Of a stretch of DNA of 64,000 nt, positions 27,080-35,536 are shown one piece after another. Origin of the DNA: Bacillus cereus ATCC 14579 (GTDB taxonomy: Bacteria; Bacillota; Bacilli; Bacillales; Bacillaceae_G). The notes below the pieces were generated by a model that saw only the letters and a program-made list of their open reading frames with translations, searched no databases and was not told where the DNA came from. Every line of letters begins with the position of its first letter. Position 1 is the first letter of the stretch. The position numbers and the translations under genes are program-made. Where the stretch lies: NCBI RefSeq assembly GCF_000007825.1, contig NC_004722.1, positions 3,078,501 to 3,142,500 of the forward strand. The letters run 5' to 3'.

Positions 27080-27790
27080 TCATTGTTCCAATAACCATTG
27101 TTCAATTACTTTTACTGTTTCATCTCGTTGTGCTTTTGCCGTAATTAAACTCGCATTATCACCTTTTTGCTCACCATACATGCCAAAATGAGCATGGTTT
27201 CCCCCTTTTATCATGTGCATAGTAGTATTCTTTGACATGAACTTTTTATTGTTCTCTATTTTTTCTACAGTTGCTAAAGCATCTACTTCCCCGTAAATTG
27301 ATAACATTGGAATCGATTTCGTAGAGAAGTCATCTGCAGGATACGAACCTAAGAAAATAATCCCGTCTACCTTTTCTTCATGTTGAAAGGCATACCTAGA
27401 AATCATAGCTCCGCCCATTGAATGCCCAGCAACATACCATTTTTGAACTTCAGGATACTGTTCAATTACACTATCTACCTCATTTATTCCAAATAACGCT
27501 AAGTTTAATGGTAACTTAGGCATTACTACAAAATGCCCATCTTTTGCAAGAGCTTCTCCTAAGTAACTATAAGCCTCGGCTTCTACTTTAGCTCCTTGAT
27601 AAAAAATAACTCCTATTTTTGCATCTTTCTCTCCAAAAACTATATAATCTTCATCTTTTTTATCATCTACTAAAGACAAAGCCTCTTTCGTTGGTTTATA
27701 AGTAAACTGAGACCAACTTAAAAAAGTAATACTTCCGACGATTAAAATAGCTAGTAAAGAGTACAGAACAATTTTTATCCATTTTTTCAA
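27080..27790 (-). CDS. Membrane-anchored alpha/beta hydrolase
   Basis: This 236-residue protein has an N-terminal membrane helix (WIKIVLYSLLAILIVGSITF) and an extracytoplasmic alpha/beta-hydrolase domain: nucleophile elbow VAGHSMGGAMISRY (Ser near 124), Asp in SIYGEVDALATVEK, His in GGNHAHFGMYGEQKGDNA. The GGNHAxFG-Y-G-Q-GD pattern marks the small Abhydrolase_5 family of Firmicutes. The start codon is TTG, set by AGGAGGT 7 nt upstream. It lies tail to tail with the YxeA gene. Its substrate is unknown; lipid or cell-envelope esters are possible. Confidence 0.82.
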   Translation of the reverse strand: MKKWIKIVLYSLLAILIVGSITFLSWSQFTYKPTKEALSLVDDKKDEDYIVFGEKDAKIGVIFYQGAKVEAEAYSYLGEALAKDGHFVVMPKLPLNLALFGINEVDSVIEQYPEVQKWYVAGHSMGGAMISRYAFQHEEKVDGIIFLGSYPADDFSTKSIPMLSIYGEVDALATVEKIENNKKFMSKNTTMHMIKGGNHAHFGMYGEQKGDNASLITAKAQRDETVKVIEQWLLEQ

Positions 27791-27849
27791 AAAGATGACC
27801 TCCTAAGATGTATATATTCTATATTTCAGATTATCATTAATAAACATAA

Positions 27850-27880
27850 AAACTCGAGCATTTTTATTGTGCTCAAGTTT
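27850..27880 (-). terminator. Terminator after the TspO gene
   Basis: The arms AAACTTGAGCA and TGCTCGAGTTT (one G-U) are followed by TTATGTTT on the minus strand, 13 nt past the TspO stop. Confidence 0.75.
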
Positions 27881-27892
27881 TTAGTTCCGTCT

Positions 27893-28348
27893 TTAATTTA
27901 TACTATAAATTGTCCAAGATAAATATGTAGCAAATGCAGACCATAAAAAATATGGTATTAGCAACCATGCCGATACTTTAGATAAATTGGAAGAAAACAT
28001 AATGAGAAGTAACGTAGTAATAGCGACTAGTAAACAATCTACTGTTGCTAAAAACAAATTCTTTTGGCTAAATTGAAAATAGCTGAACGCTTGATTGAAT
28101 ATATAATTTAAAAGGAATAAAAACCAAAATGTTTTTGGCTTGAATCCATAGTTGTTGTAAATAATTGCAACTGATAATGCGATAAGTCCAAATAATACAG
28201 CCCATATCATTCCGATTGTCATACCAGGAGGTGTCCAAGACGGCTTTTCTAACGCATCATACCAAGTACGATCAATAGGGAATAAAACACTAGAAACATA
28301 AAACAAACCATATGTTAGGAAAAATACTATAATACTAGATTTTTTCAT
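27893..28348 (-). CDS. tspO: TspO/MBR-family tryptophan-rich membrane protein
   Basis: This is a 151-residue integral membrane protein with five predicted helices. TspO hallmarks are visible: DRTWYDALEKPSWTPPG after helix 1, GMIWAVLFGLIALS, and the tryptophan-rich last helices (LLIPYFLWSAFATYLSW). TspO proteins bind porphyrins and are implicated in tetrapyrrole and oxidative or light stress handling. The second ATG (28348) is preferred because AAGGAG is 7 nt upstream, while the first ATG (28354) lies 1 nt from it. It is directly downstream of a photolyase gene on the same strand, a context that fits light stress. Confidence 0.88.
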   Translation of the reverse strand: MKKSSIIVFFLTYGLFYVSSVLFPIDRTWYDALEKPSWTPPGMTIGMIWAVLFGLIALSVAIIYNNYGFKPKTFWFLFLLNYIFNQAFSYFQFSQKNLFLATVDCLLVAITTLLLIMFSSNLSKVSAWLLIPYFLWSAFATYLSWTIYSIN

Positions 28349-28459
28349 AAACATTCTCCTTTTTACTAGAAGATTATAGAAACTTTATATGATTAGTATG
28401 TCCTTGTAATGGATAAAATCCTAATATTTAAATTCCAAATACATATTGTTTAACCTATT

Positions 28460-29890
28460 TCATACAAATTCTTTCATACTTTTATATGCACAAAGGGCTC
28501 TCTCCCGTGCTGCCTTATGATCAACAATCGGAAAAGGATATGTATCCCCAAGTTTTATATTGGATTTTTGTAAAATATGCTCAGGTGCTTCCCAAGGCTT
28601 ATGTATATATTTGTTTGGGATATCTCTTAATTCTGGTACCCATCTTCTTATATACTCTCCATTTTTATCAAACTTTTCTCCTTGTGTGATTGGGTTAAAA
28701 ATACGAAAGTACGGTGATGCATCTGCGCCACTTCCAGCAACCCATTGCCATCCCATTGTATTATTTGCAATATCAGCATCTAGTAGTGTATCCATAAACC
28801 ATTTTGCTCCTTCTTGCCACGGAATTAACAAATGCTTTACAAGAAAAGAGGCTACAGCCATTCTTGCCCGGTTATGCATAAAACCTGTTTGCCATAGTTC
28901 TCGCATTCCCGCATCAATAAACGGATAACCCGTTTTCCCCTTTTGCCATACTCTTAATAACTCCTCTTCCTTATCCCACGGGAAATTTTCAAAGCTCTTA
29001 TTAAGAGGTTTATATACTGTAAATGGATAATGATATAGTAAATAATAAGAAAACTCTCGCCAAATTAATTGACGTATAAAGCTATTAACTTGTTTTTCAA
29101 AAAGACTACATTGTCTTTCGGTACTTTTATTTATTAAGTAATGAAACATTAGCTTTACTGATATTTGACCAAATGAAAGATACGGTGCCAACATCGAATG
29201 GACATTTTGACCTGGAAAATCTCTTCCTTCACTATAAGAGACTAATTTACTAGAGAAAAATTTCTTGAATGTTTTATATGCCCCTTCTTCTGTCGGATCC
29301 CATATTACTTCCATATGAGATGTCCACGGTATAATCGGCAACAATTGTAATTCTGAAACAGATAAGCTTGCTGGTAAAGAGTTCCCCCACTTTATACTCT
29401 GCACTCTGCTAAAAGGTTTAGGTATTACCTGCTTTTGAAATGCATTGTAAAAAGGCGTAAACACCTTATATTCAGTGTTATCTTTCTTTTTAATAATCCA
29501 CGGTTCTAATAATAAATGCGAATTAAATTCTTTACAGATAATACCTTTATCCTCTAACATCATTTTCATTTTTTGATTAGATTGTAATCTGTCCGGATCA
29601 TAACAAATATTCCAATATACAGCCGTTATATCTAATTGCTCTATGAGAGAAAGTATTTCTTCCTCCGTACGTCCTTTACGAATTATTAAAGTAGAGCCCA
29701 ATGCCTCAAGTTGCTTCTTTACATCTATTACAGCATGGTGCAACCACCACTTTGACGCACTTCCTATTGAAAAAGTTTCATCTTGTATATATACAGGAAG
29801 AACCTCACCAGACTGAACAGCCTCAAATAGAGCTGGGTTATCATATAAACGAAAATCTTTTTGAAACATAACAATAATTTTATTTTGCAT
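28460..29890 (-). CDS. phrB: Deoxyribodipyrimidine photolyase
   Basis: This 476-residue photolyase/cryptochrome-family protein has an N-terminal antenna domain (about 1-135, VMFQKDFRLYDNPALFEAV) and a C-terminal FAD-binding helical domain with FIRQLIWREFSYYLLYHYPF, LWQTGFMHNRARMAVASFL, NNTMGWQWVAGSGADASPY and RIFNPITQGEKFD. It repairs cyclobutane pyrimidine dimers using blue light. Length and motifs fit class I CPD photolyases. AAAGGA precedes the ATG. The TspO gene lies about 110 nt downstream in the same direction, possibly co-transcribed. Confidence 0.9.
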   Translation of the reverse strand: MQNKIIVMFQKDFRLYDNPALFEAVQSGEVLPVYIQDETFSIGSASKWWLHHAVIDVKKQLEALGSTLIIRKGRTEEEILSLIEQLDITAVYWNICYDPDRLQSNQKMKMMLEDKGIICKEFNSHLLLEPWIIKKKDNTEYKVFTPFYNAFQKQVIPKPFSRVQSIKWGNSLPASLSVSELQLLPIIPWTSHMEVIWDPTEEGAYKTFKKFFSSKLVSYSEGRDFPGQNVHSMLAPYLSFGQISVKLMFHYLINKSTERQCSLFEKQVNSFIRQLIWREFSYYLLYHYPFTVYKPLNKSFENFPWDKEEELLRVWQKGKTGYPFIDAGMRELWQTGFMHNRARMAVASFLVKHLLIPWQEGAKWFMDTLLDADIANNTMGWQWVAGSGADASPYFRIFNPITQGEKFDKNGEYIRRWVPELRDIPNKYIHKPWEAPEHILQKSNIKLGDTYPFPIVDHKAARERALCAYKSMKEFV

Positions 29891-30103
29891 GGCTATCCTT
29901 TCTAATTCTTAAAGCACAATTCATTCTTTATTAGAACAAATACTTCTGTTATTTTTAAATGATTATAAGAATCATTTTTTGTAATTGCAAACAAACTCTT
30001 CTATCTTTAATGGATTTTTCCAACTCTTAATAAAGATAAAAATATAATGCACTTTGTACTTATCTTAAACTCTTATAAAATAAAAAAGAAAATGGAGAGA
30101 AAG

Positions 30104-30673
30104 ATGAAAAAACAATTTTATAAACAATCAAACTTAAATACATCTATAGATTCAACAATCCTATGGACTTTTCAAAACCAAAATGCCATAAATACACTTT
30201 TGAATGAAGGTAAGCTTATAACCGATCCTATTTTTGTTAGTAAAGAAGATTGCACAGCATATAAATACATTGTAAGACACATGAAACAGAAAGGTATTGA
30301 CTTTATTATAGATTTCCCCATTTGGGCATGGCATTCATGCAATGGTTACCAAAAGAAGCCTACTTTTGAGACTGCAAGGGAATTACTATCAGATATTCAA
30401 TTAGAGAAAGAAATATACCTCATCGAATTCACATGTCCTAATTTTTTATTCATGTTAACAAACTATAGCGGATGGTGCGACATTTATTTTAAACTTACTG
30501 GCAATCCTAAAGCAAGTGTAACAAATGATGAAGAAAAACACTTATTTGATCTTTACCCTATCATTGAGGAAGAATGGGAATATCATCATATCCAAGCAAC
30601 TCTACCCTACCTAAAAAAAGAATGGATTATACAAATAACAGAACTTAGTAAGATAAATGGATTTAACAAATAA
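30104..30673 (+). CDS. DUF3841-like protein
   Basis: This is a 189-residue soluble protein without signal or membrane segments. Residues such as STILWTFQNQNAINTLLNEG, KQKGIDFIIDFPIWAWHSC and the late acidic WEYHHIQATLPYLKKEWI fit the uncharacterised DUF3841 family. ATG at 30104 is selected because GGAGA lies 5 nt upstream; the 19 preceding in-frame codons have no ribosome site. No function is known to me. It is transcribed divergently from the photolyase gene and ends in a perfect hairpin. Confidence 0.7.
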   Translation: MKKQFYKQSNLNTSIDSTILWTFQNQNAINTLLNEGKLITDPIFVSKEDCTAYKYIVRHMKQKGIDFIIDFPIWAWHSCNGYQKKPTFETARELLSDIQLEKEIYLIEFTCPNFLFMLTNYSGWCDIYFKLTGNPKASVTNDEEKHLFDLYPIIEEEWEYHHIQATLPYLKKEWIIQITELSKINGFNK

Positions 30674-30677
30674 TATT

Positions 30678-30710
30678 GTTTATGAATGCTTTATTTAAGC
30701 ATTCATAAAC
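30678..30710 (+). terminator. Perfect 14-bp hairpin after the DUF3841 gene
   Basis: The arms GTTTATGAATGCTT and AAGCATTCATAAAC enclose a 5-nt loop immediately after the stop codon. The following sequence is not T-rich, so it may stabilise the message rather than terminate it. Confidence 0.55.
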
Positions 30711-30810
30711 ATAACAAATAGTCACATGAAACTAATACATTTAAAATAGCTTTTTTTATAATGGAATCCTAAATAAGCTCCTTACTACTATGATTTTGTA
30801 TACATGTAGT

Positions 30811-32028
30811 TTACTCATTTAGTTTTGGTCTAGTTTGTAAATATAAATGCAAATCTGGACTTGAACCGTTAATAATTATATCTCGAACAATTTTAGAAAG
30901 TACCATACTATAAACTAATCCATTATCTCCATACGCATAGATAAAGTGACAATTTGGAAACTCTTCATACATTCCAATTATAGGTAAACCATCATGAGTA
31001 CCACCATAAAAAGCACTTAAATAAAATTCAGGTTCAACTGTTATATTGGGAAAGAGCTTATTAAATTCATTCACTAATTTCTCTTTTTTATGGATTAATT
31101 TTGAATCTCTTTCTTGAGCAATGTTTGTATCTTCATCTAATCCACCTATAATAATCCTATTATCTGCAGTAGTTCTCATATAAATATATGGTCTCGCAGT
31201 TTCCCAAATGAGAGTGCGTTTATACCAAGAAGATAAATCTTCCACAGGATTAGTAACAATTGCATATGAGCTAATCAGTGTAGCGTTCTTTTCCTTTTTA
31301 AATTCCAATCCTTCATATCCTGCAGCCACAATTACTTTATTGGCAGTAATAGAATTGCCTTCCTTTGTATAAAAGATAGCACATTCTTTCTCTAACTTTT
31401 TGCCAACAATCTCTGTATCTTCATAAATGTGAACTCCTTTATTAGAGGCTTGTTCTAATAAACTATGTGTAAATTTATAAGGATTTATTTCACCATCATT
31501 ATACGTATAAATAGCTGCACGTTTTTTAAATGGATATCTCTGTCCAATTTGTTTTTCTGATAACCAAGCCGCTTTAAAATCATGCTTATGTAAATAATAC
31601 AATTCCTTTTCTAATTTCTTTATATCCTCTTCATAACTTGCATAATATAAACTGTCCCGTCGTTTAAAGTCAGAGCAATAAGGCAAGTTTTGGTCAGCAT
31701 ATTCAATATCATTAATAGCTTGTTCACATAATTTCATATGCTTAACTGCATACTCTTCCCCAAATGTATTTACAAGTTCAAAAAACATCTTATCACCTAA
31801 ATATTGAATAAGTGCTGTATTTGTAAGGTTACTTCCATGTCCTACCTTTCTTTTATCAACGATAACAATATTTAAATCTGATTCACTCAAATAGTATGCT
31901 GATTGAGCACCCGAACTTCCTGCTCCTATTATGAGTACGTCACATTTTATATCTTCGTCCAAACGAGGATAAGAAGGTGTATTAGAAAAAGTCGTGTTCC
32001 AATATAATTTCCCTTTCTGTAAATCCAT
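30811..32028 (-). CDS. FAD-dependent oxidoreductase (DAO/GlpO type)
   Basis: This 405-residue flavoenzyme begins with the Rossmann dinucleotide fold CDVLIIGAGSSGAQSAYYLSE and the following IVIVDKRKVGHGS. The second FAD block near the C-terminus reads YGGTHDGLPIIGMYEE and FIYAYGDNGLVYS. Its layout matches DadA/glycine-oxidase-like amine oxidoreductases (DAO, PF01266), which oxidise amino acids or related amines. Small-molecule specificity cannot be read. The ribosome site is weak (GGTG). It is monocistronic as far as visible. Confidence 0.83.
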   Translation of the reverse strand: MDLQKGKLYWNTTFSNTPSYPRLDEDIKCDVLIIGAGSSGAQSAYYLSESDLNIVIVDKRKVGHGSNLTNTALIQYLGDKMFFELVNTFGEEYAVKHMKLCEQAINDIEYADQNLPYCSDFKRRDSLYYASYEEDIKKLEKELYYLHKHDFKAAWLSEKQIGQRYPFKKRAAIYTYNDGEINPYKFTHSLLEQASNKGVHIYEDTEIVGKKLEKECAIFYTKEGNSITANKVIVAAGYEGLEFKKEKNATLISSYAIVTNPVEDLSSWYKRTLIWETARPYIYMRTTADNRIIIGGLDEDTNIAQERDSKLIHKKEKLVNEFNKLFPNITVEPEFYLSAFYGGTHDGLPIIGMYEEFPNCHFIYAYGDNGLVYSMVLSKIVRDIIINGSSPDLHLYLQTRPKLNE

Positions 32029-32208
32029 TTTAATTGCACCGTCCTAAATAAAATAGTTATATCCCCATCGGTATCTCCAAATCATTCTTACTATATACTT
32101 CTTATCAAAATTATCTTGCTATCATGAATAAAGGTTTTCATAAACCTAAAAGCCTTGTCTTAAAATTTTTTTTCGAAAAAACGTCAAATAATTTTTTGTT
32201 TTTATTAT

Positions 32209-32257
32209 AAAAAGAGCAAAAGATCTCCATTTATAGAAGATTTCTTTTACTCTTTTT
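32209..32257 (-). terminator. Terminator after the Dab operon
   Basis: The arms AAAAAGAG(C)AAAAGATC and GATTTCTTTTACTCTTTTT pair with small bulges; the minus strand ends in a T-run. It lies about 75 nt past the carbonic-anhydrase-like gene. Confidence 0.7.
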
Positions 32258-32328
32258 AAAGGAAACAACTCCAAATATTTAACATATTATAGTATCTACA
32301 AAATAAAAGTTGCTTATCTATCGATAAC

Positions 32329-32850
32329 TTACACATAAGAATGCATTTGTTTCACTACTTTATTAACAGAAACTTTAACAACCGTTTCTTTTTCCCCTGT
32401 TCTATCAATCTTGAAACCATGAACTTTAACATCAGACGGTACTAGTGGATGATGACAAATCATATCTATACTCTTCTCAATATTTTCACTAACATTTTCT
32501 TTTCCACTTAGCCATTCATCAAGGCTACCACTTGAAAATTCAGGCATGCAATTTTCAAAGAGATAGTCTAGTTCCCTGTTATTTTTTATGGAATCACGTT
32601 GAATTTGTAGATTAACTACATCCGTTTCTTTATCCTCTATTCCTACAACAAAAATTTCTTCAACATTTTCTTGATAAATAGCAATAATAATAGATCTCAT
32701 TATATCTCCATAAGGATGTACAATTACAGAATCGTAGCTGTGTATAGTCAACATGTTTTCTTGTTGAATGTTAGTTACTTGTTGGATAATAGGCTCTATT
32801 TCATGTTTAATGTCTGTTAACAATAAAACTTTTTTATTCTTTGAATTCAT
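32329..32850 (-). CDS. Carbonic-anhydrase-like protein lacking the zinc motif (YbcF-like)
   Basis: This 173-residue protein has the beta-carbonic-anhydrase order of secondary structure: VLLLTDIKHEIEPI in place of the first Cys/Asp-Arg motif, and a later SIIIAIYQENVEEIFVVGIED where true enzymes have SLEYAV...GHxxCG. No C-x-D-x-R and no H-x-x-C are present, so the zinc site is missing. In B. subtilis, as recalled, ybcF (carbonic-anhydrase-like) neighbours ybcC and ndhF, the same trio as here. ATG at 32850 is set by AAGGAG at 8 nt. A structural or regulatory role with DabA is inference. Confidence 0.65.
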   Translation of the reverse strand: MNSKNKKVLLLTDIKHEIEPIIQQVTNIQQENMLTIHSYDSVIVHPYGDIMRSIIIAIYQENVEEIFVVGIEDKETDVVNLQIQRDSIKNNRELDYLFENCMPEFSSGSLDEWLSGKENVSENIEKSIDMICHHPLVPSDVKVHGFKIDRTGEKETVVKVSVNKVVKQMHSYV

Positions 32851-32929
32851 ATGGAGCACTCCTTCTTCATTATTGTATTTATGAAACTTTTAAGCTAGTA
32901 ACAATAGTTGATAATTCATTACATGATTG

Positions 32930-35536
32930 TTACCAGTTTTTCCAGTGCCCCTTTGGATCAACACTTGCAAGTCTAACCCATCCATTTTGAACTTTTTCTC
33001 GAAATGTGAAATCATTATTTAGCAAACGTTCTATATATTGACTAGGCGCTTGAATTACAATTAGTAAACGAAGTGGTGAATGATACGTCTCACTATCTGA
33101 CTGCATAACGGATTGCCAAGGTAAGCCTGGCAACAAATCACTTGCATTTCCCTGCATAACACCTAGACCCGCGGTTACAGTTTGGGTTGTTTTGTTTCCA
33201 CTACCATAATAATGAGGAGCTACAGTTGAAGCGTAATATTGTAGATTTATCCACTGAGCTACTGTTCCTGGTCCTGCAATAATGTTAGCTAATATATCGC
33301 CACTTTCATCCTGTTTCCAATCATAATTATGAAGGAAAGCCCTACCTTCTAAGTCACAATCCTGAGTTAATTCTCGTTGCCCGATAATAAAAGATGCATT
33401 ACGAGCTAATCCCCATTCTGGACGTATTTCACTCCAATCTTCTGCAAATCGATGTGCCTCTTTACTCGCATTTTTTATTTTCGTTTTAAAATTTGGTAAT
33501 TGCGTTAAACGCTCTCTATTTGCATGTTGGCTCACATTTGGCATAATCGATTCGATACAATCAAATGCTTCTTGCGCAGTTTCCGAAAGTTCTGGGACGT
33601 AAATCCATTCCAATTCGTCCACTGTTGTTTTATGTTCAGCTGCTGCAAAAATGGTATCCTTAGGAATTTTAATACCTTCAGCAAACAACGCCTCTCTCAC
33701 TTCTGGAAGATTACATAAAGTAGCAAAAACTCTTGCATTGAATCCTCCTGCTGCTCCGCCACAAGCACCACACTCAAGTGCTGCAGCATAAGGGTTGTTC
33801 GTACTTTGACTACTATGTCCGCACATTACAACTAAAGGAGCAAATTTTTCTGTCAGTCCCACTATTTTTAAAGCTTGACGCACATAGTTCACTTTTTCTT
33901 CTTTTGTAAAACCGATAGGTATCTCACCCTTTGTGTCATGAACATGATTAAGCGAGAATGTTGTATCAGGTTTTTGTAACATAGTTTTACGAAGTTTACG
34001 AATGAAACCACCAACTCCTCTTGGGACAAAGCTTCTTGTCACCATCTGTAGACCAAGTAAAGGACCACTTAACTCAGGTAGCGCCATACTTGTCATTACG
34101 TTCTGTTTCATCGTTTTAAAAGTATAACGTACCGAACTGCCTACCCTCTTACGCTGCTCATAAGATTTAAGTTCATTTTCATTTGTGAGCTCTTTTATTT
34201 GATGTTTCGGTTTGAGTATAACTGGCAAAGAAGGATGGTTGTTATTACTACCTAGTTCACTAGTTGCAATTGGTAACCCAAAGAAACCAGCTATTCCAAA
34301 TGTTTCAAACGGACCTAATTTTTCAAGGTGGCGACGAAACGGTTCTGAACGTACATCAATACAGAATGCTAATTGAGCTAATACACGCTTTTTATCATTG
34401 GTTGCACGTTGTGTAGAAGCAATCTTCTCCCTTAATTGCTCTGCATGCGTTTGTTCCCAAGCTTCCAGCCAAAGTTTCCTGCGAATATTTTCATCAAAAC
34501 GATAAGCGAATGCTAATAATTCACTTTGTTCAGCAGCAGGCATTTGTAACCATTCCCGTGTTGAAATATTCCCCCAATAGATCCAAGAAGCTATAAGTGG
34601 GACGATCGAAACTTTTTTCTCAACCTTTTGATTTTTTAAAGGTAAATAAGGTTTTACAATAGCCAGCTCCATAGAAATTCGAACTGCTAAATATTCTATG
34701 AGAAGTTCCTGTTCCTGAATTGATTGTTGTGAGCGCCATCGTATCATTCCTGCCCACCCAGGCAAAGAAAGTAAGTGCCCTTCAAGGTAAGATTGTATGT
34801 TAGATTCAGAAATTCCTAGTTCAGATAATGCTCTCGCTAAAGCTACTTCGGCATCTTGTGGCCAATTTTTTAAAACTTTACGCTCATTTTTACTGAGCGC
34901 TGGATCAAATGTAATAAGGTGTTGCCATGCGCGATAAAAACCTTTCTCTCGATTTGGCATCGTCCAATTTGATCCGGATTCATCAAGATATAATTTACAC
35001 CATTTAATGATATGATAATTAAGAACATCAGATAGGTTTTCACTATTTTGACTCTCTATAAGCGAACTTATTGGCTGCATAACAGAGGCTTGCATACTTG
35101 CTGTATTTATATAATTCATTTCTTCTGCCAATTTATTTACTTCTGGTGATGATAATAGACTAGAAGGTAATTTTTCTAACTTTAAAGCTGCTTGGCAAAA
35201 TCGCTCTGCTTTCTCTCGCGGAATATGAAAAGATTGTGAATCCAGCCAACGAGACAAACTCATTTGTAAAAATGATTCCTCAATCTCACCTTTCGCTTTT
35301 GCCGAATGAATCATGGAGGCACTAGGATAAATATCCACATTACGAGCTTCTTTTAACCAATTTGCGACTTGTTCAAATGATTGCTTTTCAAGTCCCATCC
35401 AAGGGTGGTGAGCTGCAAACGTAAAGATAGGCCAAAGTGGCGCAATAACTCGGCTAGCAGATGCAACTAAATCATTTATATTATTTTCTTGCATATCAAT
35501 GTTTGTATCTTTCTTTAATATTGACGGTATGCTCAT
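32930..35536 (-). CDS. dabA: DabA, zinc-binding subunit of the inorganic carbon pump (DUF2309)
   Basis: This 868-residue protein belongs to the DUF2309/YbcC family, now known as DabA, the carbonic-anhydrase-like subunit of energy-coupled CO2/bicarbonate accumulation. The presumed zinc ligands are visible as C393 and D395 in AFCIDVRSEPF and H575 and C590 in VMCGHSSQSTNNPY and AALECGACGG; the 15-residue His-Cys spacing matches the family. ATG at 35536 shares a base with the dabB stop (TGATG), and GGAGG lies about 9 nt upstream; a GTG one codon earlier is the alternative. B. anthracis Dab has been shown functional in E. coli (recalled). It works with DabB at the membrane. Confidence 0.92.
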   Translation of the reverse strand: MSIPSILKKDTNIDMQENNINDLVASASRVIAPLWPIFTFAAHHPWMGLEKQSFEQVANWLKEARNVDIYPSASMIHSAKAKGEIEESFLQMSLSRWLDSQSFHIPREKAERFCQAALKLEKLPSSLLSSPEVNKLAEEMNYINTASMQASVMQPISSLIESQNSENLSDVLNYHIIKWCKLYLDESGSNWTMPNREKGFYRAWQHLITFDPALSKNERKVLKNWPQDAEVALARALSELGISESNIQSYLEGHLLSLPGWAGMIRWRSQQSIQEQELLIEYLAVRISMELAIVKPYLPLKNQKVEKKVSIVPLIASWIYWGNISTREWLQMPAAEQSELLAFAYRFDENIRRKLWLEAWEQTHAEQLREKIASTQRATNDKKRVLAQLAFCIDVRSEPFRRHLEKLGPFETFGIAGFFGLPIATSELGSNNNHPSLPVILKPKHQIKELTNENELKSYEQRKRVGSSVRYTFKTMKQNVMTSMALPELSGPLLGLQMVTRSFVPRGVGGFIRKLRKTMLQKPDTTFSLNHVHDTKGEIPIGFTKEEKVNYVRQALKIVGLTEKFAPLVVMCGHSSQSTNNPYAAALECGACGGAAGGFNARVFATLCNLPEVREALFAEGIKIPKDTIFAAAEHKTTVDELEWIYVPELSETAQEAFDCIESIMPNVSQHANRERLTQLPNFKTKIKNASKEAHRFAEDWSEIRPEWGLARNASFIIGQRELTQDCDLEGRAFLHNYDWKQDESGDILANIIAGPGTVAQWINLQYYASTVAPHYYGSGNKTTQTVTAGLGVMQGNASDLLPGLPWQSVMQSDSETYHSPLRLLIVIQAPSQYIERLLNNDFTFREKVQNGWVRLASVDPKGHWKNW

